Shown: positions 29,901-36,311, counted from the stretch's first letter. The stretch: DNA of 60,035 nucleotides from an uncultured Clostridiaceae bacterium (GCA_947177415.1 CAMWUK010000010.1:1-60035); one strand, 5' to 3'. Translations and numbers: made by a program. The notes: generated by a model from the letters alone, not told the origin.

Positions 29901-30067
29901 CAGGCTTTTGCATCTGGTCTTTGGGCATAGATTAAAAGCTGGTCTTTGAATGGGTATTTGTAAAGCCTTGAAGCAGTATTTAAATACCTTCTCCAGCTTT
30001 CTTCATTCCGCACCACTTCTTTAGCAGTTTCTTCCGACAGGGCGGAAATCATATCGTATTTTTTCAT
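20978..30067 (-). CDS. Giant ArdC-N / N6-methylase / SNF2 helicase protein (DarB-like)
   Basis: 3029 residues. The N-terminus (about 20-110, YPFKDQLLIYAQRPDAKACA and KGAKGIAL) resembles the ArdC/LtrC antirestriction N-domain. A low-complexity Arg/Asp/Glu-rich stretch (about 295-412) overlaps tnpV in another frame. Next come several LPD-like repeats, a class I methylase core (LEPAMGTGNFFG near 1456; VGNVPFGQY near 1519, an NVPF variant of NPPF), and a two-lobe SF2/SNF2 helicase (HCVGAGKT near 2122, DESH near 2284, QEGRILRQG near 2614). It ends with ERVSVKEKLAQMTAR and KGKEESL. Methylase-helicase giants such as phage P1 DarB protect incoming DNA against restriction, so that role is the best guess. 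GGAGG precedes ATG; the leader holds a terminator. Confidence 0.85.
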   Translation of the reverse strand: MKKYDMISALSEETAKEVVRNEESWRRYLNTASRLYKYPFKDQLLIYAQRPDAKACASIEVWNEKMHCWVNKGAKGIALIDDENHKKLRYVFDISDVHKARRIGHFPHLWEMGEKHKEAVLSHLEKTYGETDREAGFAGRIREIADRIAEDCYKEIAEGMEYLKEESFLEELDELNVEIRIRETLADSIAYTVLKRCGMEENELAEEISFPYIHEFNTVETLSQIGTNISDLAKPILMEIGKAIGAYEKEADRNLSEKGLANTSQTRYNALKRESEEQEELSIRQTGNAGERSKNDEFSIREERGLSDTDVTDGRAARGNTDEIRADEEELSEGTQERSIYRASSERETDGTPVDDTGAGRAENGTVDRADEGRRGSDRAAQSRKPDVMGAEDEQHQTFSGGNRTDGTDIQLNNEETKPDSEELSGISLSGLEQGILQFDEFMVHKCPDIAGYFLFESDREKQTEYIKNSYRNEEYTEFHVGMERVGYKAEEKGLTLWKGNYLSRTAETTIPWSEVRDKIASYIENDSYLKSGQVPQWTEPEETYQQLSLFPSFEEQVGNIAAAEASMKHTMPAAFSLPQEQIDTILRSGGGRDNSRKRIYAKYQQGKTPEEMAEFLKNEYETTGKGFDFGDNPVSLWFDENGMQIGYGTSAKEAPLTMMSWQEVESHIRSMVENGTYMSTNEAFLVESVERERVANDIQNFFCDGIEEMPESLKLKAYNYSESISHLCELLSTLEGCEQIAGEIEKAKAELDSGEKQIKWAYVKTPEYLLEQIEDLSAEKKEYPTNDTMEVRQEDFITQDEIDARLTGGSGFEYGKFRIYDYFRENHTKKENIEFLKKEYGTGGSSHALPGSDVAHEDHNAKGISLEKGSYGNPYAKVLLKWNVVEKRISELIKADKYLSPKSKEAYTQYKQEQAEKAMQREQEKLEHGVRLECKKAIEREIAENFDGYRLSGDAAHNVIKEYGKERVEYILANTIMHLSHDGRFSPDNKEWAKDMVSHANWNTRDLIVTSHPAVLDGFTNQTRRYQELEKEPEVEKEPEAEKQVSPDKGERTAREQILSDKDTDTALGEDTPKPEEENGKLSIDKLQDRMAEMSAVVKICKALERSEMVGWNEETQAVTLSDDNRILEGKETFDLLFTEAADYVVMQSISGNMEKAIEMDSILAEAKKYAARYDIESQLEKVQKEEPEEEQNKYSVTETSDAFEQPFAVWDNEREDYYITEDGTVPTFETAGEASEYSNRIKETSQERKSKESASEETIQKPEIKEEKTETKKEAEKSEEEKQEDMVSEELAEETAPDSNPFLQQVEENTEIPTQKEKIKPQIDKTGAVNFRITLESEETAGKGFAPKEKFRQNVEAIRTLEKIESENRIATPAEQEILSKYVGWGGLADAFDETKSNWANEYQELKNLLSPEEYVSARESTLNAHYTSPVIIKSIYDAIDRMGFSKGNILEPAMGTGNFFGMLPEEMQKSKLYGAELDGITGRVAKQLYPNADVKITGFENTNYPNDFFDIAVGNVPFGQYKVADRQYDKHSFLIHDYFFAKTLDKVRPGGVVAFVTSKGTMDKKSPEVRKYLAQRAELLGAIRLPNTAFKENAGTEVTSDILFLKKRDRVMDIEPDWIHLSENEDGIALNQYFADHPEMIMGKMEMVSGAYGMEATCTPDTTIPLSKQLEKAISYIEGSIDEVELDESDKELSTESIPADPNVKNYSYTIVDDRVYYRENSIMKPVEVSESVEQRIKGMVQIRDCTQELIDFQLNEYSDDMIKNKQTELNQLYDDFSKKHGLINSQTNKRAFQQDSGYCLLCSLEKLDDEGNFKGKADMFSRRTIKKQEVVTSVDTASEALAVSLGEKARVDLAYMSDLTGKSEEEVTKELAGVIFQNPVTENWETADEYLSGNVREKLATAKVFAENRPEFSINVSALEGVQPKELDASEIEVRIGATWIDTKYIENFMRETFETPDYLFDRNLVAVQYSDITGQWNVKGKNADHGNALANMTYGTGRANAYKILEDSLNLRDTRIFDTIEEDGKEKRVLNKKETMLASQKQEAIREAFKDWVFQNPERRQDLCAKYNELFNSTRPREYDGSHLKFPGMTPDITLRQHQLNAVAHQLYGDNTLLAHCVGAGKTFEMIAAAMESKRLGLCSKSLFVVPNHLTEQWAGDFLRLYPGANILAATKKDFEPANRKKFCSRIATGDYDAVIIGHSQFEKIPLSAERQIAIVERQIKEIEMAIEAAKAEKGERYTIKQMEKTKKSLHTRLSRLNDSSKKDNVVTFEQLGVDRLFVDESHNYKNLFLYTKMRNVAGIAQTEAQKSSDMFAKCQYMDELTGGKGITFATGTPISNSMTELYTNMRYLQYNTLQKLGLGNFDSWAATFGETQTAIELAPEGTGYRAKTRFAKFFNLPELISLFKESADIQTPDMLKLPVPEAEYENVVLKPSEYQKEMVQSLAERAEAVRDRRVEPHIDNMLKITNDGRKLALDQRLINDMLPDEENSKAATCVENAFQIWENTKEEKSAQLIFCDLSTPKGDGTFNVYEDIRDKLMAKGVPKEEIAFIHDANTETRKAKLFAKVRSGQVRFLLGSTQKMGAGTNVQDRLIALHHLDVPWRPSDIEQQEGRILRQGNLNEKVKIFRYVTESTFDSYSWQLIENKQKFISQIMTSKSPVRSCEDIDEATLSYAEVKALATGNPYIKEKMDLDIQVSKLKLLKANHTSQKYRLEDNIAKHYPQQIAAMKERIAGYQADIQTYTQNKPADKETFSMKIGNRVFTDKKEAGAALIDMCRSAKQPNMAVTIGEFQGFKMKVSFDSFFSKFTINLKGSLSHEVEIGADPLGNLQRLSNALESMTGKMAEVEQKLTNVEHQLETAKMEVTKPFDKEQELSEKLERLSELNALLNMDEKRESSIEMEEEEPEETKEDSEVEIQPKTEEQSQEEVKTEKTFQTGEQAQVPDEKLVDGIVADEPLKLVTNLPIKDGITGHGEERKLADGVKERVSVKEKLAQMTARIGRDKAYGQKTAENTDIKKNKGKEESL
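28831..29184 (-). CDS. tnpV: TnpV-family protein nested inside giant gene
   Basis: 117 residues encoded in a different frame of the same strand as the giant gene. The sequence is recognisably TnpV: an early YEKNGDYQIPML, then KYGLMRKNYLKEHKSGVYTG, LKGKLTEHLLMIQEQA, and the end AENQMLWVQKMNNIRHSAEE. TnpV proteins accompany Tn4451-type and ICE elements; their function is not established. The start at 29184 has AAAGGAG 5 nt before a double ATG, a better site than the in-frame ATG at 29250. In the giant frame the same DNA encodes low-complexity Asp/Arg/Gly-rich sequence, as expected if the TnpV frame is the constrained one. Confidence 0.75.
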   Translation of the reverse strand: MMNLAYEKNGDYQIPMLQMDEQPEGTLTKYGLMRKNYLKEHKSGVYTGLLLKGKLTEHLLMIQEQAEQRMELLTEQMKAGEGVTEQLKAENQMLWVQKMNNIRHSAEEIVLTELIYS

Positions 30068-30101
30068 GGTAAACCTCCGTTATTATATTTTTTTGAGAAC
30101 T

Positions 30102-30141
30102 AAAAAAGGTGGCTATGGTTCGTTCAAGATCCATTGCCACC
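30102..30141 (-). terminator. Leader terminator (attenuator) before giant gene
   Basis: On the minus strand GGTGGCAATGG (30131-30141) pairs with CCATAGCCACC (30108-30118) with a single A-A mismatch and is followed by six T. It ends about 35 bases before the giant gene's start codon, so transcripts must read through it. Confidence 0.75.
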
Positions 30142-30163
30142 AGTGAGGGTGAATGTTGTTCAA
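30113..30163 (-). CDS. Trp-rich 16-codon leader peptide
   Basis: A TTG-initiated frame with AAAGGAG 9 nt upstream encodes NNIHPHWWQWILNEP after the initiator. The Trp-Trp-Gln-Trp codons are exactly the 5' arm of the terminator hairpin, and the stop lies in the 3' arm. A ribosome paused there would prevent hairpin formation and allow transcription into the giant gene. Three Trp in 16 residues resembles classical attenuation peptides. No ATG start is available. Confidence 0.5.
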   Translation of the reverse strand: MNNIHPHWWQWILNEP

Positions 30164-30202
30164 TTTGATTTACTCCTTTCTGCTTTTTGCTGAATTTGGT
30201 AT

Positions 30203-30235
30203 AAGAAAAGCAGTAAACCTTTTTTGATTTACTGC
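30203..30235 (-). terminator. Terminator after ABC transporter operon
   Basis: GCAGTAAA (minus strand, 30228-30235) pairs with TTTACTGC (30210-30217), loop 10 nt, followed by TTTTCTTAT. It closes the two-component/ABC cargo operon. The bases between here and 30300 are AT-rich without a gene. Confidence 0.65.
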
Positions 30236-30300
30236 CTTTATGCTATCTTGATATAAAGATAATATTTCAAAAGTCTTATTTCCATTCTCTATTCACAACT

Positions 30301-30972
30301 TCAAATCTCAAAATATTCTTTTTGCAATTCTTCAGTGAACGGAATAAGCTTGTTTTCATGTATACAATATAATGTATCACACAGTTTGCTCAAATATCCA
30401 TGTTGATGACTTGTAAGCAGAAGCGTTTTTCCATTATTCTTCAACTGTTCAAGTATTTTTGTAATTTCGTGATTAGTTTTATAATCCAGAGCATTGTATG
30501 GTTCATCTAATATAATAATGGACTGCCCTTCCATAATTGCCTGTGCAATTCCCAGTTTTTGCTTCATGCCCATTGAATATTTCCTTACAGGTGTTTTGTC
30601 TTTATAATCAAGACCTACCAGCTCCATAGTTTTCTGTATTTCTTCATCTCCCACAACATTCCTTATCTCTGCCAAAAGCTGAAGATTTTTATAACCTGAA
30701 TAATACTCAATATATCCGGGTTCATTGATTAGTATTCCAACATTCTCAGGAAAATCTCTGTTTTCTCCAAGTACTTCATTACCAACCTTAACTGTTCCAG
30801 AATCTGCCGGAAGTAATCCGGAAATTAATTGAAACAGAACAGATTTTCCACTTCCATTTTCCCCGACAAATCCTACACACTCTCCCTCTCTAATGCTTAA
30901 AGAAATATTATTATATATTTCCTTTTGATTAAATTTCTTACTCACCTGTTTAAGTTCAATTATCTTTGACAT
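30301..30972 (-). CDS. ABC transporter ATPase
   Basis: 223 residues, a single nucleotide-binding domain. Walker A GENGSGKS (37-44), signature YSMGMKQKLGIAQA, Walker B SIIILDEPYNALD, and the switch His in LLTSHQ are all intact. It resembles ABC-2-type exporters of antibiotic or bacteriocin immunity. Its start overlaps the end of the permease gene by 13 bases, so the subunits are translated together. It powers the two permeases upstream; the substrate is unknown but the small secreted protein encoded in the same cluster is an obvious candidate (inference). Confidence 0.92.
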   Translation of the reverse strand: MSKIIELKQVSKKFNQKEIYNNISLSIREGECVGFVGENGSGKSVLFQLISGLLPADSGTVKVGNEVLGENRDFPENVGILINEPGYIEYYSGYKNLQLLAEIRNVVGDEEIQKTMELVGLDYKDKTPVRKYSMGMKQKLGIAQAIMEGQSIIILDEPYNALDYKTNHEITKILEQLKNNGKTLLLTSHQHGYLSKLCDTLYCIHENKLIPFTEELQKEYFEI

Positions 30973-32537
30973 AATGATGTCTCCTTTCTGATTATCAAAT
31001 TCTTATTTTGACTAACAAAATTTAAAATCCATATTAATCCAATGTTAATTACTATTATGACAGGAATTACAAATTCACGTTTTACTGCAAATAATTCAAG
31101 GATTTGATATGCAGAACCTCTTCCTAATATAAATATATACATTTTTCCTAATACAATCCCCGGAATATATAACACAAAAGTAATGATATATGAGACAATA
31201 GAATTATTCGTCAACACATAAACAACTCTATCAATACCATACAGTAAAAACAATTCTAAAATCCGAATTAGCAACGCAATTAAAATGGAATATAAAATTT
31301 GATTACCTGTTGTCCCATAATATTCTATCATCTCCTGTAACCATTCATTACTTTTTGTATCCAATGCTATAATACAACTCAATGAAACAATCACTATCAT
31401 CCCTAAATAGATAACACAGCTTTTTATCAAAAACCTTATGCATGACATTTCCATAATTTTATTCCATTTTCTTCGATCACCAATTCTAAACATAAATAAC
31501 TCATTACGACAGTTCGCCTCCTTTTCCCATGCAGCATTCACAAAGAAAAGTACAAACAATACTGGTGCAATGTAATATAAAAATTCTGTCAACTGAAATC
31601 CTTCATAAGAAAATCCTTTTACAATGCCCCAAATAACAGAATATACATCTTTTTCTCCAGATATTATTCCAAGCAATACCAAAACACTGAAAAATAAAAT
31701 ATATACCACCGGTCTGACAGCAAATAGAACTTTAAAAATTCCTTTTTTTCCTGTAATTTTATTACTACTTCTTGATATTGCGGTTTTTTCAAGCATCATT
31801 ATTCCAACAATCATTATAAATAGATTTTCTATCATTGGAATAATTCCAATATTCAATAGTACATGGTGTAAGATATAATAATTATTAAGAAAAAGGAACT
31901 CAAAAATATGTTCATCAATATCTGTCATAAATCCTGACATTGTACTAATCAACACTAACATGATACATATAAGCATCCCTTTTTTCTGCCATATTTCACT
32001 ACAATAATAAATCATTTCGCTAATAAACACACTTCCAATTGTCCAATATATAAGCACACAGATAATTGCACTAATCGGTGTTTCAAAACACTCTGCATAA
32101 GCCGTTATTACATCAAGATTACTGTCAAACATCTGATCTGACAATAGAGTTGTAAATGCATTGCTGAATTCAAGTTTTGTAACCCCTATAATAAATGGAA
32201 TAACAGCATGGATTACTATAACACCAGCTATTTGTATTGCTTTTGCTAAACATTCTAGGAAATAATATTCTCTGAGCGTGTTAAATCTCAAACGTTCTAT
32301 CAAACTTTTTTCCTTGACCTGATGTGCAGAAAAGAAAATGAGAAAAAATAACCACGCATAAATCATGTAGTAATGGTCTGTTAGTGTATATAAAACATAC
32401 TCCAAAACACTCATATCCTTAGATGTTGCATAGTTCAGATCACTGCCACACATAAACGTATAAACCAGCAATAAAGCCAGACATACTTTCCCAGACGAAA
32501 AATTTATTAATTTGCTTTTAAGTCTTCGAATATTCAT
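30960..32537 (-). CDS. ABC-2-type permease, large subunit
   Basis: 525 residues with about 12 hydrophobic segments and no other domain. I cannot place it in a named family beyond ABC-2-like membrane subunits. The segments KEKSLIERLRFNTLREYYFL and NELFMFRIGDRRKWNKIMEM, each ahead of membrane spans, suggest an internal duplication of a six-span unit. It overlaps the ATPase downstream and the smaller permease upstream by 20 bases. High Ile/Leu/Phe content and AT-rich codons separate it from the ICE backbone genes on either side. Confidence 0.8.
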   Translation of the reverse strand: MNIRRLKSKLINFSSGKVCLALLLVYTFMCGSDLNYATSKDMSVLEYVLYTLTDHYYMIYAWLFFLIFFSAHQVKEKSLIERLRFNTLREYYFLECLAKAIQIAGVIVIHAVIPFIIGVTKLEFSNAFTTLLSDQMFDSNLDVITAYAECFETPISAIICVLIYWTIGSVFISEMIYYCSEIWQKKGMLICIMLVLISTMSGFMTDIDEHIFEFLFLNNYYILHHVLLNIGIIPMIENLFIMIVGIMMLEKTAISRSSNKITGKKGIFKVLFAVRPVVYILFFSVLVLLGIISGEKDVYSVIWGIVKGFSYEGFQLTEFLYYIAPVLFVLFFVNAAWEKEANCRNELFMFRIGDRRKWNKIMEMSCIRFLIKSCVIYLGMIVIVSLSCIIALDTKSNEWLQEMIEYYGTTGNQILYSILIALLIRILELFLLYGIDRVVYVLTNNSIVSYIITFVLYIPGIVLGKMYIFILGRGSAYQILELFAVKREFVIPVIIVINIGLIWILNFVSQNKNLIIRKETSLCQR

Positions 32538-33285
32538 CTTGACTTCTCCTTTTTAATATAAAAATAACAACTGCTGCAAATATTGTAAAAGTTACTGCTC
32601 CTATTAAATAATTCCAAACATTCATACAAGACGGAGATAAACGGTTTAGTACATATGAAGTCATTATACTGTATTGTGGTATCTGTAAAAGTGAGGTTAC
32701 AAGATTTTCAGCCATACAGTATAGGAATGGCAATAATACAGCAACAAACAAATTATTAAGATATAATGCCAGCAAACACCCAAATACTGCGAAAATTGCT
32801 GCTATAATTCCTTTCCATATACACCATGCAAAACCAAATAAATATGGATGATATACCTGATACTTACCAAAAACGTATGTGAGCAATTCATTTCTGGTTC
32901 CAATATCCTGTGGTTTCAAAACAGATAATGAAATAATTAGCGGAAAATAATATGCGATAATGGTTCCTATAAAAACTAATATTGATATTGAAAAAATCTG
33001 GCTTAAAATATATCTTTTTCTGCTTGCTCTGATAGAAGCATACTTAATAAATCCATGCCGATTCTGCATATAAATCAATGGAACAAATACAACACAAATA
33101 GCAAGCGGGAGAAAAAAATCTATATATTGACACGCATCTATCCATATTTCTATTTTATTGCTTATTAACGTATTATTAGAAATTACATAGCACGATACAA
33201 CAAGTCCTGCCATGACTAAAGCATATAAAAACGTTGTTGGAATCACAAACCTCTTTATTACGCGGGGTAAATACTTTTTATTCAT
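32518..33285 (-). CDS. ABC-2-type permease, small subunit
   Basis: 255 residues with about six membrane segments. The block RHGFIKYASIRASRKRYILSQ before a span corresponds to similar blocks in the 525-residue permease, so the two are probably related subunits of one exporter. It is the first gene after the secreted-protein gene, separated from it by a strong inverted repeat (33348-33386) that could lower expression of the transporter relative to the secreted protein. Weak purine-rich sequence precedes the ATG. Confidence 0.8.
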   Translation of the reverse strand: MNKKYLPRVIKRFVIPTTFLYALVMAGLVVSCYVISNNTLISNKIEIWIDACQYIDFFLPLAICVVFVPLIYMQNRHGFIKYASIRASRKRYILSQIFSISILVFIGTIIAYYFPLIISLSVLKPQDIGTRNELLTYVFGKYQVYHPYLFGFAWCIWKGIIAAIFAVFGCLLALYLNNLFVAVLLPFLYCMAENLVTSLLQIPQYSIMTSYVLNRLSPSCMNVWNYLIGAVTFTIFAAVVIFILKRRSQDEYSKT

Positions 33286-33347
33286 ATTAATAGCACCTAT
33301 CTTTCCTCATATTTAAAATGAAATTCTTCTAAAAAACCAAAAAGTTC

Positions 33348-33386
33348 TACTACCAGACATATTTGTCTGATATATGTCTGGTAGTA
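33348..33386 (-). terminator. 15-bp perfect hairpin between secreted protein and permease
   Basis: TACTACCAGACATAT (33348-33362) and its exact complement (33372-33386) enclose a 9-nt loop. On the minus strand GAACTTTTTGGTTTTTT follows. It could act as a leaky terminator or as a 3' stabiliser of the secreted-protein mRNA. Confidence 0.6.
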
Positions 33387-33420
33387 AAGTAAAAACAAAC
33401 TTCTCAACTTATAAAATTCA

Positions 33421-33816
33421 TTAGTTGCTTTTCCAGCTGCCCTCGACCTGAACATTAACTGGTGTCGTTATATCGTTTGAAAACTTTAATCTAATAGATT
33501 TTCCAGCTGTCTGTGCTGAATTACCCGGAAGGGAAGCTGAAGTGCCATCATTAAGATTTCTTAACCATGAACCATTTCCAGCGGAACTATTCATCCTCAC
33601 GTCAACTGTGTAGTTTCCTCCAACTCTTGTAGAGTAAATCCACCCATTCGCACCACTAATTGCCTTTGTTTGATAATCACTATAACCACTTCCATTAAAC
33701 TTTCCAACTGTTGTGTTATAACCTGTTGTTGATGTACCTGCAAATGCTGTTGCTGCAAATAACATTGTTGCAACGCTTGCAGCAGTAATACCTCTCAAAA
33801 TATTTTTCTTAAACAT
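33421..33816 (-). CDS. Small secreted protein of TCS/ABC island
   Basis: 131 residues with a clear Sec signal peptide (MFKKNILRGITAASVATMLF then AATAFAG, cleavage near residue 27). The mature part of about 104 residues is rich in Gly, Ser, Asn and Thr with Trp residues and alternating patterns that suggest beta strands (GWIYSTRVGGNYTVDVRM, VNVQVEGSWKSN). It has no Cys, so it is not a disulfide bacteriocin or a lanthipeptide. It resembles small secreted proteins of the DUF2712 type that occur beside ABC-2 transporters, but I am not sure of that assignment. AAGGAGG precedes ATG, and a regulated-looking promoter sits between it and the sensor kinase gene. Confidence 0.75.
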   Translation of the reverse strand: MFKKNILRGITAASVATMLFAATAFAGTSTTGYNTTVGKFNGSGYSDYQTKAISGANGWIYSTRVGGNYTVDVRMNSSAGNGSWLRNLNDGTSASLPGNSAQTAGKSIRLKFSNDITTPVNVQVEGSWKSN

Positions 33817-33868
33817 ATTTACCTCCTTCTGTTGAGTAACTGTTTGTTTTTTACATCTTTATTCTAAT

Positions 33869-33918
33869 GCACTATCTTTATCTCTATTTAAAGTCAAACT
33901 TAATTCTACCTTAATTCT
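33869..33918 (-). promoter_or_regulatory. Promoter with direct repeats for response regulator
   Basis: On the minus strand two AGAATTAAG copies (33910-33918 and 33899-33907) are 11 bases apart, one DNA turn, directly upstream of a -35 TTGACT (33892-33897). At 17 bases the -10 is poor (TAGTGC, 33869-33874). Tandem repeats beside a weak core promoter are typical for activation by OmpR/PhoB-type regulators. Confidence 0.55.
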
Positions 33919-33987
33919 AAAAAAAACAAAGCCATAAGTGTCCAAAAATCCACGAACATCCTATAGCATTGTGCATTAGTCTATATT

Positions 33988-35355
33988 CTATTTATTTATA
34001 AAAATTGTAAATTTTGTACCTTCTCCTAAGATACTCGAAACCTTTATTTCTCCTCCATGTGCTGTTATAACTTCTTTTGCTATAGCAAGTCCCAATCCAG
34101 TTCCCCTTATTTTCCCCGAATCAGTACCTCGATAATACCTTTCAAAAATATGCCTCATATCCTCTTCTTTCATTCCTTTTCCGTTATCCGAAATGACTAT
34201 TTTAATAAAATTTGGCTCATCTAACAAAATAATCTCAACATATATATCTTTTTTATTATGCATATAAGCATTGCAGATAATGTTAACGAAACAGCGTTCC
34301 AAATGTTTTTTATCTGCCAATATCTCAAAGTCTTTTTCATAAGCAAAATTTATAATTGGATCCCTCTTCAAATATATTTTTGTCTGCTCTATACTGTCTT
34401 TTATTACTTCTGCTAATTTAACTTTTTCAAGTTTCAACTTAAATTTCCCCTCAACAAGCATTTGGCTTATTTTTAGTTCATCCACAAGCTCTTTAATGAT
34501 TTCTTCTGATTTTAGTATTTGCTCTGCATATAATATGATTTCTTCCTTTTCAAAATCATAATCATTAGAAGTTAAGAGTTCTGCATATCCTTTTATAGTT
34601 GATAATGGTGTTTTTATATCGTGGGAAATATTAGTAATCCATTCTGCACGCAGTCTTTCATTTTTTTTCAACACAGATTCTAATTTTTTGATACTGACAA
34701 ATACATCTGAAAACAATTTTCCATTTGAAAAAGGCAAAATATTTATTTTACGCCCTGCCTGAATGTCTTCAATATTCTCTAATGCCTTACTAATTGGTGT
34801 TGTCACTTTCCTTGAAAAATAATAGGATGCAACAACAATAACAATTGTTGTTGTTAGTAAAAAAACAAGTATACATTTCAAAATAAGATCCCTTCCTTTT
34901 CCCATGAACCTATAAGTATACTTTGTTACAAGATTACTATCACATCCAATTAATACTCCATAATTATCATATTCTGACAGAGGGGAGGCAAAAAGAGTAT
35001 ATTCGCCTAATTTGTTAGAATTTAAAACATAATCAACCAATTGAAAATTTGAGTAATATTGCGGAATCTCATCAGGAACTTCTACTTCATAAGCTACCTT
35101 TCCATCTTTATCTATAATTTGAAGCCAAAGTTGATATTTACTTAGTCTGTTAATTCCTTCTTTATCAAGTATAATTTCATTTTCATGTATTGTAATATAC
35201 TTTTCTATGCTTCTGATTAAAATTTGTGGCATATTGCTATCCACAGTATGATTATTAAAAAAGAAAAAAAAGCAAATGACTATAGATATGGCAACAGATG
35301 TAAACACAGCAAAAACGATAGTTCTCAGATATTCTAATATAATTGCACGTTTCAT
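33988..35355 (-). CDS. Sensor histidine kinase
   Basis: 455 residues. Two membrane segments (about 11-34 and 157-179) flank an extracellular sensor of about 120 residues; then HAMP (about 180-235), HisKA with phospho-acceptor His245 in SHDIKTPLSTIKGYAEL, and HATPase with DNGKGM and GTGLGLAIAKEV. The large outside loop differs from the short-loop BceS type. It should phosphorylate the response regulator encoded 25 bases upstream. The ligand is unknown; with a secreted protein and an ABC exporter next to it, an extracellular peptide or cell-envelope signal is likely (inference). Confidence 0.93.
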   Translation of the reverse strand: MKRAIILEYLRTIVFAVFTSVAISIVICFFFFFNNHTVDSNMPQILIRSIEKYITIHENEIILDKEGINRLSKYQLWLQIIDKDGKVAYEVEVPDEIPQYYSNFQLVDYVLNSNKLGEYTLFASPLSEYDNYGVLIGCDSNLVTKYTYRFMGKGRDLILKCILVFLLTTTIVIVVASYYFSRKVTTPISKALENIEDIQAGRKINILPFSNGKLFSDVFVSIKKLESVLKKNERLRAEWITNISHDIKTPLSTIKGYAELLTSNDYDFEKEEIILYAEQILKSEEIIKELVDELKISQMLVEGKFKLKLEKVKLAEVIKDSIEQTKIYLKRDPIINFAYEKDFEILADKKHLERCFVNIICNAYMHNKKDIYVEIILLDEPNFIKIVISDNGKGMKEEDMRHIFERYYRGTDSGKIRGTGLGLAIAKEVITAHGGEIKVSSILGEGTKFTIFINK

Positions 35356-35380
35356 TTTTTGTTAAACCTTCTTTCTTATG

Positions 35381-36103
35381 TCATTTTTCTTCAAAAACAT
35401 ACCCTCGTCCTTTTACCGTCTTTATATAAATGGGATTAGAAGGATTATCTTCTATTTTCTCCCTTAAATGTCTTATATGAACCATAACAGTATTGTCATA
35501 TCCATCATAATCAACTCCCCAAATATTTTCCAATATCTTTTCTTTACTTATTGTCACATTTTTGTTAAGTATCAAATATTCAAGCAGAGAATATTCTTTT
35601 GCTGTAAGAGGAATATTGTATCCTTCATGAAGCAATACCATTTTATCCATATCTAAAACAAACCTCCCAAAAGAATACGTCCTCTTTTCCTGCATCTTGC
35701 TCTCATAATATTGCTGTCGTACTAATATTGCCTTTATTTTTGCCAATAATTCTTTAGGACTAAAGGGTTTTGTAATATATTCATCACCTCCCATTGCATA
35801 GGAAAGCAGCTTATCTACCTCATCTGATTTTGCCGAAAGAAATAAAATTGGTATCATAGATTGTAGTCTTATGTTTTTGCACACCTCATATCCATCAAAA
35901 TCTGGAAGCATAATATCAAGAAGAATCAAATCTGGAAAAATAGAACGTGCGGATTTAATTGCATCTTCGCCACATGAAGCTGTGTAAATATTTGTATATC
36001 CCTCTTTACGCAAAATGGTTTCTATCATAAGTAAAATACTTTCATCATCATCAACTAACAATATTTTTTTATTGTATGGTATTTTTATCATAATCACTTT
36101 CAT
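35381..36103 (-). CDS. OmpR/PhoB-family response regulator
   Basis: 240 residues: receiver domain with acidic pocket LLVDDDES and phospho-acceptor Asp63 in LILLDIMLPDFDGYE, conserved Lys in YITKPFSPKELL, then a winged-helix output domain ending TVKGRGYVFEEK. It is first in the cluster and partner of the downstream kinase. Start choice is uncertain: ATG 36103 has AAAAGGA only 1 nt away, while the ATG four codons later is 12 nt away. Its probable target is the direct-repeat promoter of the secreted-protein gene. Bases 36104-36366 upstream are AT-rich and hold the cluster promoter region but no gene. Confidence 0.93.
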   Translation of the reverse strand: MKVIMIKIPYNKKILLVDDDESILLMIETILRKEGYTNIYTASCGEDAIKSARSIFPDLILLDIMLPDFDGYEVCKNIRLQSMIPILFLSAKSDEVDKLLSYAMGGDEYITKPFSPKELLAKIKAILVRQQYYESKMQEKRTYSFGRFVLDMDKMVLLHEGYNIPLTAKEYSLLEYLILNKNVTISKEKILENIWGVDYDGYDNTVMVHIRHLREKIEDNPSNPIYIKTVKGRGYVFEEK

Positions 36104-36311
36104 TCCTTTTCAAAACTCTTCTATAATTAAAAACAACTATATCTTCTTTTATTTGAGAGAATTTATCTTTCAATTATATAAGAAATTTAACTCTTAATGT
36201 ACTGGTTTAGTAACTTGTACCATATAAATAATTATACCATTCAACAAACCCTATCTCAACTATATTTGGAAACTTTTACCTAACTCCATTATCCTATTGT
36301 GGTAATAGCGA

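Noticed and set aside
33421-33816. Lactococcin 972 or lanthipeptide precursor
   Set aside because: No Cys, no leader processing motif, no modification enzyme; a Sec signal peptide is present instead.
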